DNA from: Pseudomonadota bacterium
GTDB lineage: Bacteria; Pseudomonadota; Gammaproteobacteria; Burkholderiales; Burkholderiaceae_E
Assembly (NCBI GenBank): GCA_963204785.1
Contig: CAUJHG010000029.1
Location: forward strand, 1 to 64,000
Direction of reading: 5' to 3'
Length of the DNA: 64,000 bases
The position numbers and the translations under genes are program-made. The notes under the pieces were generated by a model, which worked only from the letters and a program-made list of their open reading frames with translations, was not told the origin of the DNA and searched no databases. Numbering within the stretch: position 1 is the stretch's first letter; each line of letters begins with the position of its first letter. Below, one piece after another: positions 29,868 through 39,784 of this stretch.

Positions 29868-29902
29868 CACGAGACACCGACCGACTCCGAGGGACGATTT
29901 CC

Positions 29903-30769
29903 ATGACCGCCACCGAAACGACCGCTGCCAGCCATCGCGCCTTCGACGTCTCCTTCGACGCCGGCGTCGCGCACATCCGCCTGAACCGCCCGGACGCCTT
30001 CAACGCGATGAACCGGGACTTCTGGAACGAGCTTCCCGGGATCGTCCGGGACATCGACGACAAGGCCCGTGCGCGCTGCATCGTCGTGTCCTCGACCGGC
30101 AGGCACTTCTCGGCCGGAATGGAACTGACGGTCTTCGACGGGCTGACCTCGCAGAAGGAGCCGGAGGGCGCCGACCGGCACACCGCGATGGAGTCGATGC
30201 GCCGCCACATCCACCATCTGCAGGATGCGTTCTCCTGCCTGGATCGCGCGCGGATGCCGGTGCTCGCCGCGATCCAGGGCGGCTGCATCGGCGGGGGCGT
30301 CGACCTCGTCTCGGCCTGCGACATCCGCTACGCCACGGCCGACGCCTTCTTCTGCATCCAGGAGATCAACATCGGCATGACCGCCGACGTGGGCACCTTC
30401 CCGCGGCTGTGCAAGCTGATTCCCGAGGGCTGGGTGCGCGAGATGGCCTACACCGGCTGCCGGCTGCCGGCGCACAAGGCAAAGGAGATCGGCCTGGTCA
30501 ACGAGGTGTTCGACACGCACGAGCAGCTGCTCGCGCACGTGCTCGCCACTGCGCGCGAGATCGCCTCGAAGGCGCCGCTGGCGGTGGCCGGGTCGAAGGT
30601 GATGATCAACTACGCGCGCGACCACACGATCGCCGACGGCCTGGACTACATCGCCACCTGGCAGACCGGGATGCTGTCGGGCGCGCACATGGCCGAGGCC
30701 TTCCGCGCGAAGCAGGAGAAGCGCGAGCCGCGCTTCCCAGACCTGCACCCGGTACGCCGGGAGATGTGA
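29903..30769 (+). CDS. Crotonase, delta3,5-delta2,4-dienoyl-CoA isomerase-like
   Basis: This is a 288-residue enoyl-CoA hydratase superfamily member. The oxyanion-hole strands are FSAGMELTVF (69-78) and GGCIGGGVDLVSACDIRYAT (127-146). Acidic residues E154 (FCIQEINIG) and D162 (MTADVGTFPRL) match the two catalytic acids of mammalian dienoyl-CoA isomerase rather than the two Glu of hydratases. It probably handles fatty acids with odd-position double bonds. The ATG at 29903 has GAGGG upstream; a GTG at 29864 is less likely. Confidence 0.85.
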   Translation: MTATETTAASHRAFDVSFDAGVAHIRLNRPDAFNAMNRDFWNELPGIVRDIDDKARARCIVVSSTGRHFSAGMELTVFDGLTSQKEPEGADRHTAMESMRRHIHHLQDAFSCLDRARMPVLAAIQGGCIGGGVDLVSACDIRYATADAFFCIQEINIGMTADVGTFPRLCKLIPEGWVREMAYTGCRLPAHKAKEIGLVNEVFDTHEQLLAHVLATAREIASKAPLAVAGSKVMINYARDHTIADGLDYIATWQTGMLSGAHMAEAFRAKQEKREPRFPDLHPVRREM

Positions 30770-30779
30770 TCGGCTGCGC

Positions 30780-31895
30780 TCAGCCCGCCTGCTGCATCGT
30801 CGGATAGTCGATGTAGCCCTTCTCCCCGCCTGCATAGAAGGTCGACCGATCGTAGGGCGTGAGCGGGGCGCCGGCGCGCAGCCGGGCCGGAAGGTCCGGG
30901 TTGGAGATGAACAGACGCCCGAAGGCGATCGCGTCGGCGTGCCCCCGGGTGATCATCTCGGCCGCGGAGTCGCCACGGAAGTTGCCCGCAGCGATCAGCA
31001 CGTTGCGCCAGGCAGGCCGGAACAGCTCGGCGGCCGATGGCACGCCCTGGCGGTCCACCTCGGCCTGGCCGGCGCCGCTGGCACGCGGCTCGATCAGGTG
31101 CAGATAGGCCAGCCCCATGCGATCGAGCTCGCCGATCAGGTGTCCGTACAAGGGCATCGGGTCGTCCTCGCCGCTGTCGTTGGCCACTCCGAAGGGTGAC
31201 AGTCGGATGCCCACGCGATCGGCGCCCCACACCCCGCGCACCGCCTCGGTGACCTCGAGCACGAGACGACAGCGGTTGGCGATCGACCCGCCGTAGGCGT
31301 CGGTGCGCTGGTTGCTGCGGCTCTGCAGGAACTGCTCGAGCAGGTAGCCGTTGGCCGAGTGGATCTCGACCCCGTCGAAACCCGCGGCCACCGCGTTGCG
31401 CGCGGCCTGCGCGTAACCCTCGACGATCCCGGGGATCTCGTCGGTGCGCAGCGCGCGCGGCACCGGGTAGGGCTCGCGGGTGAACTGCGCGGTGGTCGCC
31501 TTGCCATTGGCTGCGATCGCCGAGGGGGCCACCGGCAGCCCGCCGTCGGGCTGATGCGACGGGTGCGAGATGCGACCGACGTGCCAGAGCTGCAGGAACA
31601 CGTACCCGCCCTTCGCGTGGATCGCCTGCACCACCTCCTTCCAGCCCTCGGTCTGCCCGGCGCTGTGGATTCCCGGCGTGGCCGGCGCCCCCTGGCCCGA
31701 GGGCAGCACCTGCGAAGCCTCGGCGATGATCAGCCCGCCCCTGGTCGCGCGCTGGGCGTAGTACTGCGCGTTCAGCGCATTGGCGTGGTTTCCCGGCACG
31801 GTGGCGCGCATCCGCGTCAGCGGTGCCATCACCACGCGGTGCGCGAGGCGGACGGGACCGACCTGGAGCGGTTCGAACAGGGCTTGGGTCGACAT
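30780..31895 (-). CDS. Old Yellow Enzyme family alkene reductase
   Basis: This is a 371-residue FMN-dependent TIM-barrel reductase of the NemA/OYE class, which reduces activated double bonds and nitro-esters with NAD(P)H. FEPLQVGPVRLAHRVVMAPL opens the barrel. H179, N182 and Y184 in GVEIHSANGYLLEQF are the substrate-binding pair and the active Tyr. YDRSTFYAGGEKGYIDYP is the characteristic C-terminus. It directly follows a thioesterase gene in the same direction (stop and start adjacent), so they form an operon. Confidence 0.93.
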   Translation of the reverse strand: MSTQALFEPLQVGPVRLAHRVVMAPLTRMRATVPGNHANALNAQYYAQRATRGGLIIAEASQVLPSGQGAPATPGIHSAGQTEGWKEVVQAIHAKGGYVFLQLWHVGRISHPSHQPDGGLPVAPSAIAANGKATTAQFTREPYPVPRALRTDEIPGIVEGYAQAARNAVAAGFDGVEIHSANGYLLEQFLQSRSNQRTDAYGGSIANRCRLVLEVTEAVRGVWGADRVGIRLSPFGVANDSGEDDPMPLYGHLIGELDRMGLAYLHLIEPRASGAGQAEVDRQGVPSAAELFRPAWRNVLIAAGNFRGDSAAEMITRGHADAIAFGRLFISNPDLPARLRAGAPLTPYDRSTFYAGGEKGYIDYPTMQQAG

Positions 31896-32699
31896 TCAGG
31901 ACTTCCTTTCGGCCTGGCGGACCAGGGCCAGCTGACGGCATTGGAGAACCAGGTGGCCGGTGCTGTCCCACAGCGCACCGTCCTCGATCAGCCGACCGCC
32001 GGCGAGATCGTGGGTCTGGAAGCTGCCCAGCATCCAGCCTGGCGCCGGACGCCGGCGCAGGTGGACCGTGAGCTCGATCGTCGGCACCCAGCCCACCACG
32101 CCCAGCAGCCCGAACACCGAGGGAGGGAAGGCGTCGGCAAAGAGAACGCTGGCCAGCGCGTCGGGCTCGCGACCGTCGCGCAGGCGGATCCATCCGCTCA
32201 CCCGGGCGCTGCCGGCAGCACCGGCGCGCGCCTCCTCGGGATGCAGGCGGATGTCGAGCCGGTCGAGGATCGGCAGCTCCAGCCCCTGCCCGGAGTCCGC
32301 GCGCGAGACGCAGTCCTGCAGCGGCGGGATCGCCGGCATCGGCAGCGACAGCACCGGCTCGGCGTGGGCGGAGAGATCGCCGAGCGCTGCCATGACCTCC
32401 AGCCGCACCTCTCCTGCCTGGCGCAGGGTCACGCGCCCGGTGCTCATCGTGCGGCCGGTGCGCAGGATCCGCGCGTCGAGTTCGCAGGGCTGATCGGCGA
32501 TGCCCGGACGCAGGTAGTGGACCGTGACGCTGAGCGGGTCGGGATGCTGCGGCGCCGTGCGCTGCAGCGCTGCGAGCGCCAGCGTCAGCAGGTAGCCGCC
32601 GTTTGGGTTGGCGCCGATGTTCCAGGCGGAGTGGACGTGCCCGTGCAGGCTGCCGTCGGCGCCCTCGGTCAGGCGGGTTTCGGTGTCGAAGCGGTTCAT
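31896..32699 (-). CDS. Acyl-CoA thioesterase-like double hotdog protein
   Basis: This is a 267-residue protein with two hotdog halves like TesB. AWNIGANPNGGYLLTLALAA carries the usual Asn/Gly stretch near the N-terminus, and SVTVHYLRPG and the second half SVFGLLGVVGWVPTIELTVH follow. It should cleave acyl-CoA thioesters, though some such proteins act only as binders. It leads the pair with the alkene reductase. The substrate is not known. Confidence 0.82.
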   Translation of the reverse strand: MNRFDTETRLTEGADGSLHGHVHSAWNIGANPNGGYLLTLALAALQRTAPQHPDPLSVTVHYLRPGIADQPCELDARILRTGRTMSTGRVTLRQAGEVRLEVMAALGDLSAHAEPVLSLPMPAIPPLQDCVSRADSGQGLELPILDRLDIRLHPEEARAGAAGSARVSGWIRLRDGREPDALASVLFADAFPPSVFGLLGVVGWVPTIELTVHLRRRPAPGWMLGSFQTHDLAGGRLIEDGALWDSTGHLVLQCRQLALVRQAERKS

Positions 32700-32785
32700 G
32701 CCGGCGTTTTACCGCGGATGGCCCGCACCGTCCTGCGCGCCATCCCGGATTTCGATCTGCGCGCACCGCGGGCGCGCGGAGTCGC

Positions 32786-33289
32786 TCAGACCCGTCGGAT
32801 CACGGCCAGGCGTGGCGCCCAGTAGCGGGTGCCGATCGATTCGACGCGCACCCGGCCCCCGCTGGAGGGAGCGTGCACGAAGCGCCCGTCGTCGACGCAG
32901 ATGCCGGCGTGCGAGAAGCGGCCGGTGGCGTGGAAGAAGACCAGGTCGGCGCTGCGCATCTGCGTGCTCGGCACCGCGCTGCCCACCGAGGCGAGCTGCG
33001 CCACGGTGCGCGGCAAGGCCAGGCCGGCCGCGCCCCGGAACACGTGCACGATCAGTCCGCTGCAGTCGAAGCCGCCCTCGGGGGTGTTGCCGCCGTACCG
33101 GTAGGGCGTGCCCACCAGGCTGAGCGCGAGCATCACGACCTCGCGCGCCAGCGGCTCGGGCAGGCCCTCGGCGATTCGGGTGGCCGGCGCTGCAGGAGCG
33201 TCGACCGCCGTGCCGACCGGAAGGCCGGCACAGGCCGACAGCGTGGCCACCGCACAGGCACCCAGCATTGCCGCGCGCCGCATCGGCAT
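32786..33289 (-). CDS. NlpC/P60 cell-wall hydrolase lipoprotein
   Basis: This is a 167-residue outer-membrane-directed lipoprotein that should cut peptide links in peptidoglycan. With the start at 33289 the lipobox LSAC places the acyl Cys at 20. The catalytic triad of the papain-like fold is C76 (FDCSGLIVH), H127 (FSHAGICV) and H139 (FVHAPSSGG). The opening SLVGTPYRYGGNTPEGG is diagnostic. Several in-frame ATGs lie upstream, to 33355, without ribosome sites, so the start is uncertain by up to 22 residues. Confidence 0.87.
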   Translation of the reverse strand: MPMRRAAMLGACAVATLSACAGLPVGTAVDAPAAPATRIAEGLPEPLAREVVMLALSLVGTPYRYGGNTPEGGFDCSGLIVHVFRGAAGLALPRTVAQLASVGSAVPSTQMRSADLVFFHATGRFSHAGICVDDGRFVHAPSSGGRVRVESIGTRYWAPRLAVIRRV

Positions 33290-33478
33290 CGCCGGTATCG
33301 CCGGCATCGTGCAGGCCTGGCGTTCGGCCATCGGAGACGGTCGGGGATCGAGCATACGCAGTCGAGCTTACGACGCTGCGGCGCGCGTGGCCAGCCCGCG
33401 ATCGCGACACGGCAGTCCGCGCGCAGCGGATGCGCTGCCGATAGACTCGGCGCAGCCCCACCCACGGAGACGGCACCG

Positions 33479-33853
33479 ATGGTCAAGCTCCTGTTCTGCC
33501 TGCGCCGCCAGCCCCGGCTGAGCCGCGAGGAGTTCCAGCGCTACTGGCGCGAATCCCACGCCCCGCTGGTGGCGGCGCGCGCCGCCGCGCTGGGCGTGCG
33601 GCGCTACGTCCAGCGCCACACGATCGACGAACCCCTGTACGCGGGGATGGCCAGGCCCCGCGGCGGCCTCGCTCCCTACGACGGCGTCGCCGAGCTCTGG
33701 TGGGATCGCGGCCCGCTCGAGGGTGAAGCGGCGATCGACGCCGCAAGGCGCGCCGGGCGTGAACTGCTCGAGGACGAGGGACGCTTCATCGACCTCGCGA
33801 ACTCGCCGGTGTTCTTCGTCGAGGACCACGAGGTGATCCCGCTGCAGGCCTGA
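33479..33853 (+). CDS. EthD-domain protein
   Basis: This is a 124-residue dimeric alpha-beta barrel protein. The EthD signature, MVKLLFCLRRQPRLSREEFQ followed by RYWRESHAPLV, fills the N-terminal third. The second strand set ends in VFFVEDHEVIPL. Related domains occur in ether-degradation clusters and in small cyclases or chaperone-like proteins. No catalytic role can be assigned. GGAG lies twelve bases before the ATG. It stands alone. Confidence 0.78.
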   Translation: MVKLLFCLRRQPRLSREEFQRYWRESHAPLVAARAAALGVRRYVQRHTIDEPLYAGMARPRGGLAPYDGVAELWWDRGPLEGEAAIDAARRAGRELLEDEGRFIDLANSPVFFVEDHEVIPLQA

Positions 33854-33876
33854 GGAGCGCGCAAGGCGGGGCGCAC

Positions 33877-33913
33877 GCGGCGCCGGCACCGGTGGACGCA
33901 GTGCCGGCGCCGC
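33877..33913. terminator. 13-bp perfect hairpin between convergent genes
   Basis: Bases 33877-33889 pair perfectly with 33901-33913 (GCGGCGCCGGCAC with GTGCCGGCGCCGC) over an 11-base loop. It is one of the strongest stems in the window and lies between the EthD gene and the DUF481 gene. Neither side has a T-tract. Confidence 0.65.
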
Positions 33914-33929
33914 AGCCGCCAGCCGGCCC

Positions 33930-35042
33930 TCACCAGGCGTAGCCCAGGCCCAGCAACCAGGTGGTGTCGAGGCTGCGCCTGCCTGCCGGGGTCTTGTCGT
34001 CCCAGTCGAGGTTCAGCTGCAGCGACGCGGTCAGGCCGGAGACGAAGGGCACGCGCAGGCCGGTGCGGCTGCGCAGCGACAGATGCGCATCGCTGCCAAG
34101 GGTGCGGAACCCCCGCTGGTCGTGGAAGAGCTCGGCCGACATCAGATCGAGCCGGTGCGACAGGTTCAGGCCCCAGCCAAGCGCGGGCGAGGTGTCGTCG
34201 GGGCCCTCGAGACGCCTCACCGAGATCATCTCCAGGCCGCCGCGCACCGACAGCGCCGTGCGCTCGGTCTGCAGCAGCTGCCGGCCGTAGCCTGCGCCGA
34301 GGGTCGCGCGGCGGGAGATGTCGCGGAAGCGGTCGCGCTCGGCCGAGGCGCGCGCGTAGAGGAAGGCGTCGTCGTCCAGGAAGCGGTCGAAGTTGCCCGA
34401 CACCAGCCAGTTGGACACAATGCTGCCGTCGGCGTCGTTCTCCTGCAGCAGCTTGCCGTTCAGCGCGTAGCGCCACTGGTGGGCACGGGCGCCGAGGTCG
34501 CCTTCGGCGTAGATCCGGTCGCTGGCGGTGTTGCCACGGGCGAAGGCTCCCGACAGCGTGGCACGTCCCGCGTAGGAGACGCCCTCGCCGCTCTCCTCCG
34601 GCTTCGGGTTCAGGTAGCGCAGCCGCGCGAGCTGCACGGCCTGCGCGGGCTGCGCCGGCGCTGCGGGCAGCTGGGCCTGCGCCCCGCCCTCTTCCTGCGT
34701 GGACGCCGCTGCGGCTGCGCGCGCCGCCGGGGTCAGCAGCGCCTGGCCCGGTCCGGCCGGCTCGAGCATCACCCGTTCGGTGCTGCGGGCGCGCTCGCGC
34801 AGCACGGTGATCGGCTTGTCGGTCTCGATCGAGCGCAACTCGTAGCGGGGGATCTTCAGCTCGCCGGCCCAGGTGGTCTCGAAGGTGAGCGTGCCCGGCG
34901 ACATGTGCAGGATGCGCCCGGTCAGGCGGTCTCCGTTGTGCAGGGTGATGGTGTCGGCACGGGCCGGCATGGATGCGCCAGCCAGCGCGATCAGCGTGAC
35001 GGCCGCGGCCGCCCGGCGAAGGAGCGATGCGTTCGGAAGCAT
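33930..35042 (-). CDS. DUF481 outer-membrane barrel protein with N-terminal Sm-like strand region
   Basis: This is a 370-residue exported protein. Residues 1-29 are a signal peptide (PARADTI). Residues 30-75 (TLHNGDRLTGRILHMSPGTL) form a small beta unit often found before DUF481. An Ala/Pro/Gln-rich linker runs to about 140. From 155 to the end it is a DUF481 barrel rich in alternating aromatic strands (GRATLSGAFARGNTASDRIY), with a terminal Trp typical of outer-membrane proteins. The function is unknown; relatives include E. coli YdiY. Confidence 0.88.
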   Translation of the reverse strand: MLPNASLLRRAAAAVTLIALAGASMPARADTITLHNGDRLTGRILHMSPGTLTFETTWAGELKIPRYELRSIETDKPITVLRERARSTERVMLEPAGPGQALLTPAARAAAAASTQEEGGAQAQLPAAPAQPAQAVQLARLRYLNPKPEESGEGVSYAGRATLSGAFARGNTASDRIYAEGDLGARAHQWRYALNGKLLQENDADGSIVSNWLVSGNFDRFLDDDAFLYARASAERDRFRDISRRATLGAGYGRQLLQTERTALSVRGGLEMISVRRLEGPDDTSPALGWGLNLSHRLDLMSAELFHDQRGFRTLGSDAHLSLRSRTGLRVPFVSGLTASLQLNLDWDDKTPAGRRSLDTTWLLGLGYAW

Positions 35043-35106
35043 CGAGGTCTTATAGACGATCGATCGGCGTCACGCAAACGGAGGCAGGCAGTCCGGCTGG
35101 GAGACA

Positions 35107-36519
35107 ATGATGCCCCCGCCAGCCATGGATTCAGAGCGCATGTCGACGCGATCACCCATCCCCAGACCGAACGAAGCCCAGCTCGCGCACCTGCTGCGGC
35201 TGCACCGCCGGGCACTGGGCTTTCGCAACGCCCAGGCCGAAGCGGATCTGACCACGACGGTCGATCTGCGCTGGCGGCAGCGGCTGGCCGCACGCTGCTC
35301 GCTCCCGCCGGCCCCCCGCAAAGCGAGGATCCTCTACAGCGTCGGCACCCTGTGTCGCAGGCGCTTTCCCACCAGCATCGACCGCGTCGTGCTCGCGCTT
35401 CGTGAGGAGCTGGGCCGGCTGCCGGTGCCCGTGGTGCCGGTCGCCTTCGACGGTCAATGCTGGCGCGAGGCTTCGGCACAGCCGTCGACCGACGATCCGA
35501 AGGCGCCACGGATGGCGGCGGACGGTCCGCCCGTGACGGTGCAAGCAGGCGATCAACTGCTGATCGCGGAGCTCGACTACCGGCTGCCGGTCCAGGGCCA
35601 TAGGGAGTTGATGCGCCTGAAGGCCGCCGGGATGCGCATCGGCACGATCGTCCACGACGTGTTCATCGTGATCAGGCCCGAGTGGTTCCCACTACACGAG
35701 ATCCTGGCCTTCGACGCCTGGCTGGGTCGCCAGCTCTCGTTGGCCGACAGAATCCTGTGTCCGTCCCAGCACTCCGCCCGACAGCTGCGCCTGTGGCTGG
35801 CCAGTGCCGCGCTGCCTTCTCAGACCCCGCGCCGCGCGCTGCCGGTCTCGGTGATCGAGCTGGGAAGTGACGGGCTGGCCGAGGGCGGACCTGCGCCGTC
35901 CTGGGCTCCGGCGCCCGGGGCCGCGGGCTTCAGCGTTCCCGACGACTCCTGCCCGACCTTCCTCGCCGTCGCCGCAATCCATCCGCGCAAGGGCGTGGAC
36001 ACGCTGCTGGCAGGCTGCTCGGCGCTGTGGGGTGCTGGCCTGGACTTCCGGCTGGTACTCAGCGGCCGAAGCCTCGATCCTGAACTGACCGCACGCATCC
36101 GCGCGCACCCACAGCTTGGTGACCGTCTGCTCTTCCCCGGCTTCCTGGGCGACGCGCAGCTGCGTGCGGTCGCGGCGCGGGCGCAGGCGATGATCCTGCC
36201 TTCGCGCGAGGAGGGCTTCGGGCTGCCGATGGCCGAGGCTGCCGCGCTCGGGCTGCCGGTGATCGCGCGCGACATCCCGGTGTTCCGCGAGATCGCCGGC
36301 GATCAGCCGTTCTGGTTCCAGTCGGCCCGAGGGCAGCAGCACACGCTGGCGGCACGGCTGCGCGACTGGCTCGAGTTGCCCGAGGCGCAGCGCCGCAGGC
36401 ACGTGCCGACCCTGGCGGGGGGCACCTGGGCGCGCACCGCCAGGCAGATCCACGCGGTGCTCCTGGACGGGCTGGACTTCGATCGCCTGCAGGTGCCGGA
36501 GGCGCCGATTCGTGCGTGA
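35107..36519 (+). CDS. Glycosyltransferase family 4 (GT-B)
   Basis: This is a 470-residue enzyme with a GT-B fold. The C-terminal domain shows the GT4 donor-site pattern: FLAVAAIHPRKGVDTLLAG, LLFPGFLGDAQLRAVAARAQ, and the E-x7-E motif in PSREEGFGLPMAEAAALGLP. The N-terminal domain is less conserved. It probably adds a sugar to a polysaccharide or glycolipid, but no polysaccharide cluster is present. Starts at 35107 and 35110 share one GGGAG site; starts further on at 35125 or 35140 are possible. Confidence 0.87.
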   Translation: MMPPPAMDSERMSTRSPIPRPNEAQLAHLLRLHRRALGFRNAQAEADLTTTVDLRWRQRLAARCSLPPAPRKARILYSVGTLCRRRFPTSIDRVVLALREELGRLPVPVVPVAFDGQCWREASAQPSTDDPKAPRMAADGPPVTVQAGDQLLIAELDYRLPVQGHRELMRLKAAGMRIGTIVHDVFIVIRPEWFPLHEILAFDAWLGRQLSLADRILCPSQHSARQLRLWLASAALPSQTPRRALPVSVIELGSDGLAEGGPAPSWAPAPGAAGFSVPDDSCPTFLAVAAIHPRKGVDTLLAGCSALWGAGLDFRLVLSGRSLDPELTARIRAHPQLGDRLLFPGFLGDAQLRAVAARAQAMILPSREEGFGLPMAEAAALGLPVIARDIPVFREIAGDQPFWFQSARGQQHTLAARLRDWLELPEAQRRRHVPTLAGGTWARTARQIHAVLLDGLDFDRLQVPEAPIRA

Positions 36520-36673
36520 AAGTATCAACTGATCATCCGATTCCGATCTTTTTCAACCTCTTTGACCGGCTTAAGCTTCGCGGCTGATCGAATTTCGCCA
36601 GGCGCCCCCCGGTCCGAGCGCCCGCACCGGGTGACGGCAGCCTGCTCCCGCGAACCCTGACGGAGAAGCCCCC

Positions 36674-38836
36674 ATGAGCGACCGCATCGAGAAATTCGGC
36701 CTGCAGGTGGCCCGCAGCCTGCACGACATGATCGAGAACGAGGCCCTGCCGGGCACCGACGTCGGCTCGGACCAGTTCTGGAAGGGCCTCTCCGAGCTGG
36801 TCCACGGTCTGGCGCCGAAGAACCGGGCGCTGCTCGCCCGTCGCGAGTCGCTGCAGAAGGCGATCGACGACTGGCATCGGGCGCACCGCGGCCAGCCGCA
36901 CGACCAGGCCGCCTACACCGCCTTCCTGAAGCAGATCGGCTACCTGGTGCCCGAGGGTCCGGACTTCTCGGCCGAGACGGCCCATGTCGACGACGAGATC
37001 GCCCGCATCTGCGGCCCGCAGCTCGTGGTGCCGGTGATGAACGCGCGCTACGCGCTGAACGCGGCCAACGCGCGCTGGGGCAGCCTCTACGACGCTCTGT
37101 ACGGAACCGACGCGATGGGCGATGCGCCCACGGCGGGCGGCTACGATCCGGTGCGCGGCGCGCGCGTGATCGCCTGGGCGCGCCGCTTCCTCGACGACGT
37201 GGTCCCGCTGGCCGGCGCCAGCCACGCCGAGGTCACCGCCTACCGGGTCGCCGGCGGCCGGCTCGTCGCCGACACGCCTGCCGGCCCGACCGGGCTGGCC
37301 GATCCGTCGTGCTTCGGCGGACACCGCGGCGACGCCGCCGCGCCCTCTGGCGTGCTGCTGGTGCACCACCAGCTGCACCTGGAGATCCTGATCGACCGGC
37401 AGCACTCGATCGGCGCTGCCGATCGCGCCGGGGTCGCTGACGTGCTGATGGAGGCGGCGGTCACGACGATCATGGATTGCGAGGACTCGGTCGCCGCGGT
37501 CGACGCCGAGGACAAGGCGCTGGCCTACCGCAACTGGCTCGGCCTGATGCAGGGCACGCTGGTGGAGACGGTGGACAAGGGCGGCGGCAGCTTCCAGCGC
37601 AGGCTGAACGCCGACCGCAGCTACACCGCGCCGGACGGCAGCCTGCTGACTCTGAAGGGCCGCTCGCTGATGCTGGTGCGCAACGTCGGCCACCTGATGA
37701 CCAACCCCGCAGTGCTCGACCGAGAGGGCCGCGAGGCGCCCGAAGGTCTGCTCGATGCGATGTGCACCGCGCTGATCGCGATGCACGACCTGCGCAAGTC
37801 CGACGGCATGCGCAACTCGGTGAAGGGCTCGATCTACGTGGTCAAGCCGAAGATGCACGGCCCCGAGGAGGTCGCGTTTGCCGACGCGGTCTTCACGCAG
37901 GTGGAGAAGGCGCTGGGCCTGCCGGCGGACACGGTCAAGCTCGGCATCATGGACGAGGAGCGCCGCACCACGGTCAACCTGAAGGAGTGCATCCGCGCAG
38001 CCAGACGCCGCGTCGCCTTCATCAACACCGGCTTCCTGGACCGCACCGGCGACGAGATCCACACCTCGATGGAGGCCGGCCCGATGGTGCGCAAGGCCGA
38101 CATGAAGTCGCAACCCTGGATCGCCGCCTACGAACTGCAGAACGTCGACATCGGCCTGGCCTGCGGGCTTGCCGGGCGCGCGCAGATCGGCAAGGGCATG
38201 TGGGCGATGCCCGACCTGATGGGCGCGATGCTCGAACAGAAGATCGGCCACCCGCAGGCCGGCGCGAACTGCGCCTGGGTGCCCAGCCCGACCGCGGCCA
38301 CGCTGCACGCCACCCACTACCACCGGGTCGACGTGCTCGCGCGCCAGGCGGAGATCGCGAAACAGGGCCGCCGCGGCAGGCTCGAGGACGTCCTGACGAT
38401 CCCGGTGGCGAAGGAGCCCAAGTGGTCGGCCGCCGAGATAAACGCGGAACTCGAGAACAACGCACAGGGCATCCTCGGCTATGTCGTGCGCTGGATCGAC
38501 CAGGGCGTGGGCTGCTCGAAGGTCCCCGACATCAACGACATCGGCCTGATGGAAGACCGCGCCACCTGCCGGATCTCCTCGCAGCACATCGCCAACTGGC
38601 TGCACCACGGCGTGGTGACCCGCGAGCAGGTGATGGAGGTGATGAGGCGGATGGCGGCGGTCGTCGACGCCCAGAACGCGGGCGATCCGCTGTATCGCCC
38701 AATGGCGCCGGGCTTCGACACGATCGCCTTCAAGGCGGCCTGCGACCTGGTCTTCGAGGGCACGACCCAGCCCTCGGGCTACACCGAGCCGATCCTGCAC
38801 CGCCGCCGGCTCGAGCTGAAGGCCTCGCTGGGCTGA
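36674..38836 (+). CDS. glcB: Malate synthase G
   Basis: This is a 720-residue monomeric enzyme that condenses glyoxylate with acetyl-CoA to malate in the glyoxylate/glycolate route. Family blocks run along the whole length: [35 protein letters not shown], the [15 protein letters not shown] loop, and [19 protein letters not shown]. The length equals E. coli GlcB (723). The upstream gap 36520-36673 has a TTGACC (36562-36567) that could be a -35, but no convincing -10. No glc oxidase genes adjoin it. Confidence 0.97.
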   Translation: MSDRIEKFGLQVARSLHDMIENEALPGTDVGSDQFWKGLSELVHGLAPKNRALLARRESLQKAIDDWHRAHRGQPHDQAAYTAFLKQIGYLVPEGPDFSAETAHVDDEIARICGPQLVVPVMNARYALNAANARWGSLYDALYGTDAMGDAPTAGGYDPVRGARVIAWARRFLDDVVPLAGASHAEVTAYRVAGGRLVADTPAGPTGLADPSCFGGHRGDAAAPSGVLLVHHQLHLEILIDRQHSIGAADRAGVADVLMEAAVTTIMDCEDSVAAVDAEDKALAYRNWLGLMQGTLVETVDKGGGSFQRRLNADRSYTAPDGSLLTLKGRSLMLVRNVGHLMTNPAVLDREGREAPEGLLDAMCTALIAMHDLRKSDGMRNSVKGSIYVVKPKMHGPEEVAFADAVFTQVEKALGLPADTVKLGIMDEERRTTVNLKECIRAARRRVAFINTGFLDRTGDEIHTSMEAGPMVRKADMKSQPWIAAYELQNVDIGLACGLAGRAQIGKGMWAMPDLMGAMLEQKIGHPQAGANCAWVPSPTAATLHATHYHRVDVLARQAEIAKQGRRGRLEDVLTIPVAKEPKWSAAEINAELENNAQGILGYVVRWIDQGVGCSKVPDINDIGLMEDRATCRISSQHIANWLHHGVVTREQVMEVMRRMAAVVDAQNAGDPLYRPMAPGFDTIAFKAACDLVFEGTTQPSGYTEPILHRRRLELKASLG

Positions 38837-38844
38837 ATCCGCTG

Positions 38845-38886
38845 CGCGCCGCCAGCGCCGGCTGCGCCCGGCGCCCGCGCGGCGCG
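38845..38886. terminator. Two-tier hairpin between glcB and rlmJ
   Basis: CGCGCCGC (38845-38852) pairs with GCGGCGCG (38879-38886), and inside it GCGCCGG (38855-38861) pairs with CCGGCGC (38868-38874). The convergent genes end on either side. There is no T-tract. Confidence 0.6.
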
Positions 38887-38906
38887 TCCTGTGCGCGTCG
38901 CGGGCC

Positions 38907-39761
38907 TCAGCCCGCGTCCTCGAGGCTCCAGTGCGCACCGCCGTCCTGGGCGAGCACCTTCGCCAGCCAGGGCAGGCTGGCCTGCAGTGCGGCCTTCAGC
39001 GTCCACGGCGGATTCACGACGAAGATCCCGCTGCCGTGCATGCCGAACCCGTCGGACGAGGGTTCACGCACCCGCAGGCGGGCGTGCAGCCAGCGCACCC
39101 CCGGCATGCGCGGCAGCTTGAACGCGAGCTCGCGCGCCTCGTGACGCTGCAGCTGCGGATACCAGATCGCGTAGCAGCCGGTGGGGAAGCGGCCGAGCGC
39201 ATCGCGCAGCGTGCTGCCCACCCGGGCGTAGTCGCGCTTCTCCTCGTAGGGCGGATCGATCAGCACCAGCGCCCGACGCGGCGGCGGCGGCAGCAGGGCC
39301 TTGAGCGCAGTGAAGCCGTCGTCCGCGTAGACGATGGTGCGCCGCTGCGCATCGCGCCCCGCCTCGCGCACGTTGTGCGCCAGCACGTCGGCCTCGTTCG
39401 GGTGCTTCTCGAACAGGCGCAGCCGGTCGCGCTCGCGCAGGTGCGCAAGCGCGATGAACGGTGAGCCCGGATAGCGGCGCAGCCGCCCGTCCGCGTTGCA
39501 GGCGCGCACCGCGTCGAGGTAGTGCGCAACGGCGGGCGGTGCGTCAGTGCGTTCCCAGAGGCGCCCGATGCCGTCGACGAACTCGCCGCGCTCGAGCGCC
39601 CACTCGCTGTCCAGCGAATAGATCCCCGCGCCGGCGTGGGTGTCGATCACCCAGAAGGGGGTCTCCTTGAGCGCCAGATGGCGCAGCAGCTGCACCAGGA
39701 CCAGATGCTTGAGGACGTCGGCATGGTTGCCGGCGTGGAAGGCGTGTCGATAGCTGAGCAT
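38907..39761 (-). CDS. rlmJ: 23S rRNA (adenine-2030-N6)-methyltransferase RlmJ
   Basis: This is a 284-residue SAM-dependent methyltransferase that modifies A2030 of 23S rRNA. The opening MLSYRHAFHAGNHADVLKH is nearly invariant in the family. DTHAGAGIY (40-48) is the SAM motif, and the catalytic DPPY is at 169-172. The length is normal (about 280). It stands alone, leftward, next to the ZIP gene. Confidence 0.95.
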   Translation of the reverse strand: MLSYRHAFHAGNHADVLKHLVLVQLLRHLALKETPFWVIDTHAGAGIYSLDSEWALERGEFVDGIGRLWERTDAPPAVAHYLDAVRACNADGRLRRYPGSPFIALAHLRERDRLRLFEKHPNEADVLAHNVREAGRDAQRRTIVYADDGFTALKALLPPPPRRALVLIDPPYEEKRDYARVGSTLRDALGRFPTGCYAIWYPQLQRHEARELAFKLPRMPGVRWLHARLRVREPSSDGFGMHGSGIFVVNPPWTLKAALQASLPWLAKVLAQDGGAHWSLEDAG

Positions 39762-39784
39762 GCGGGATCGGTGGGCGTGCCGGC

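Noticed and set aside
36533-38938. 801-codon open frame on the minus strand
   Set aside because: It is a shadow of glcB, which is unmistakable on the plus strand. The translated product is low-complexity Arg/His/Val.
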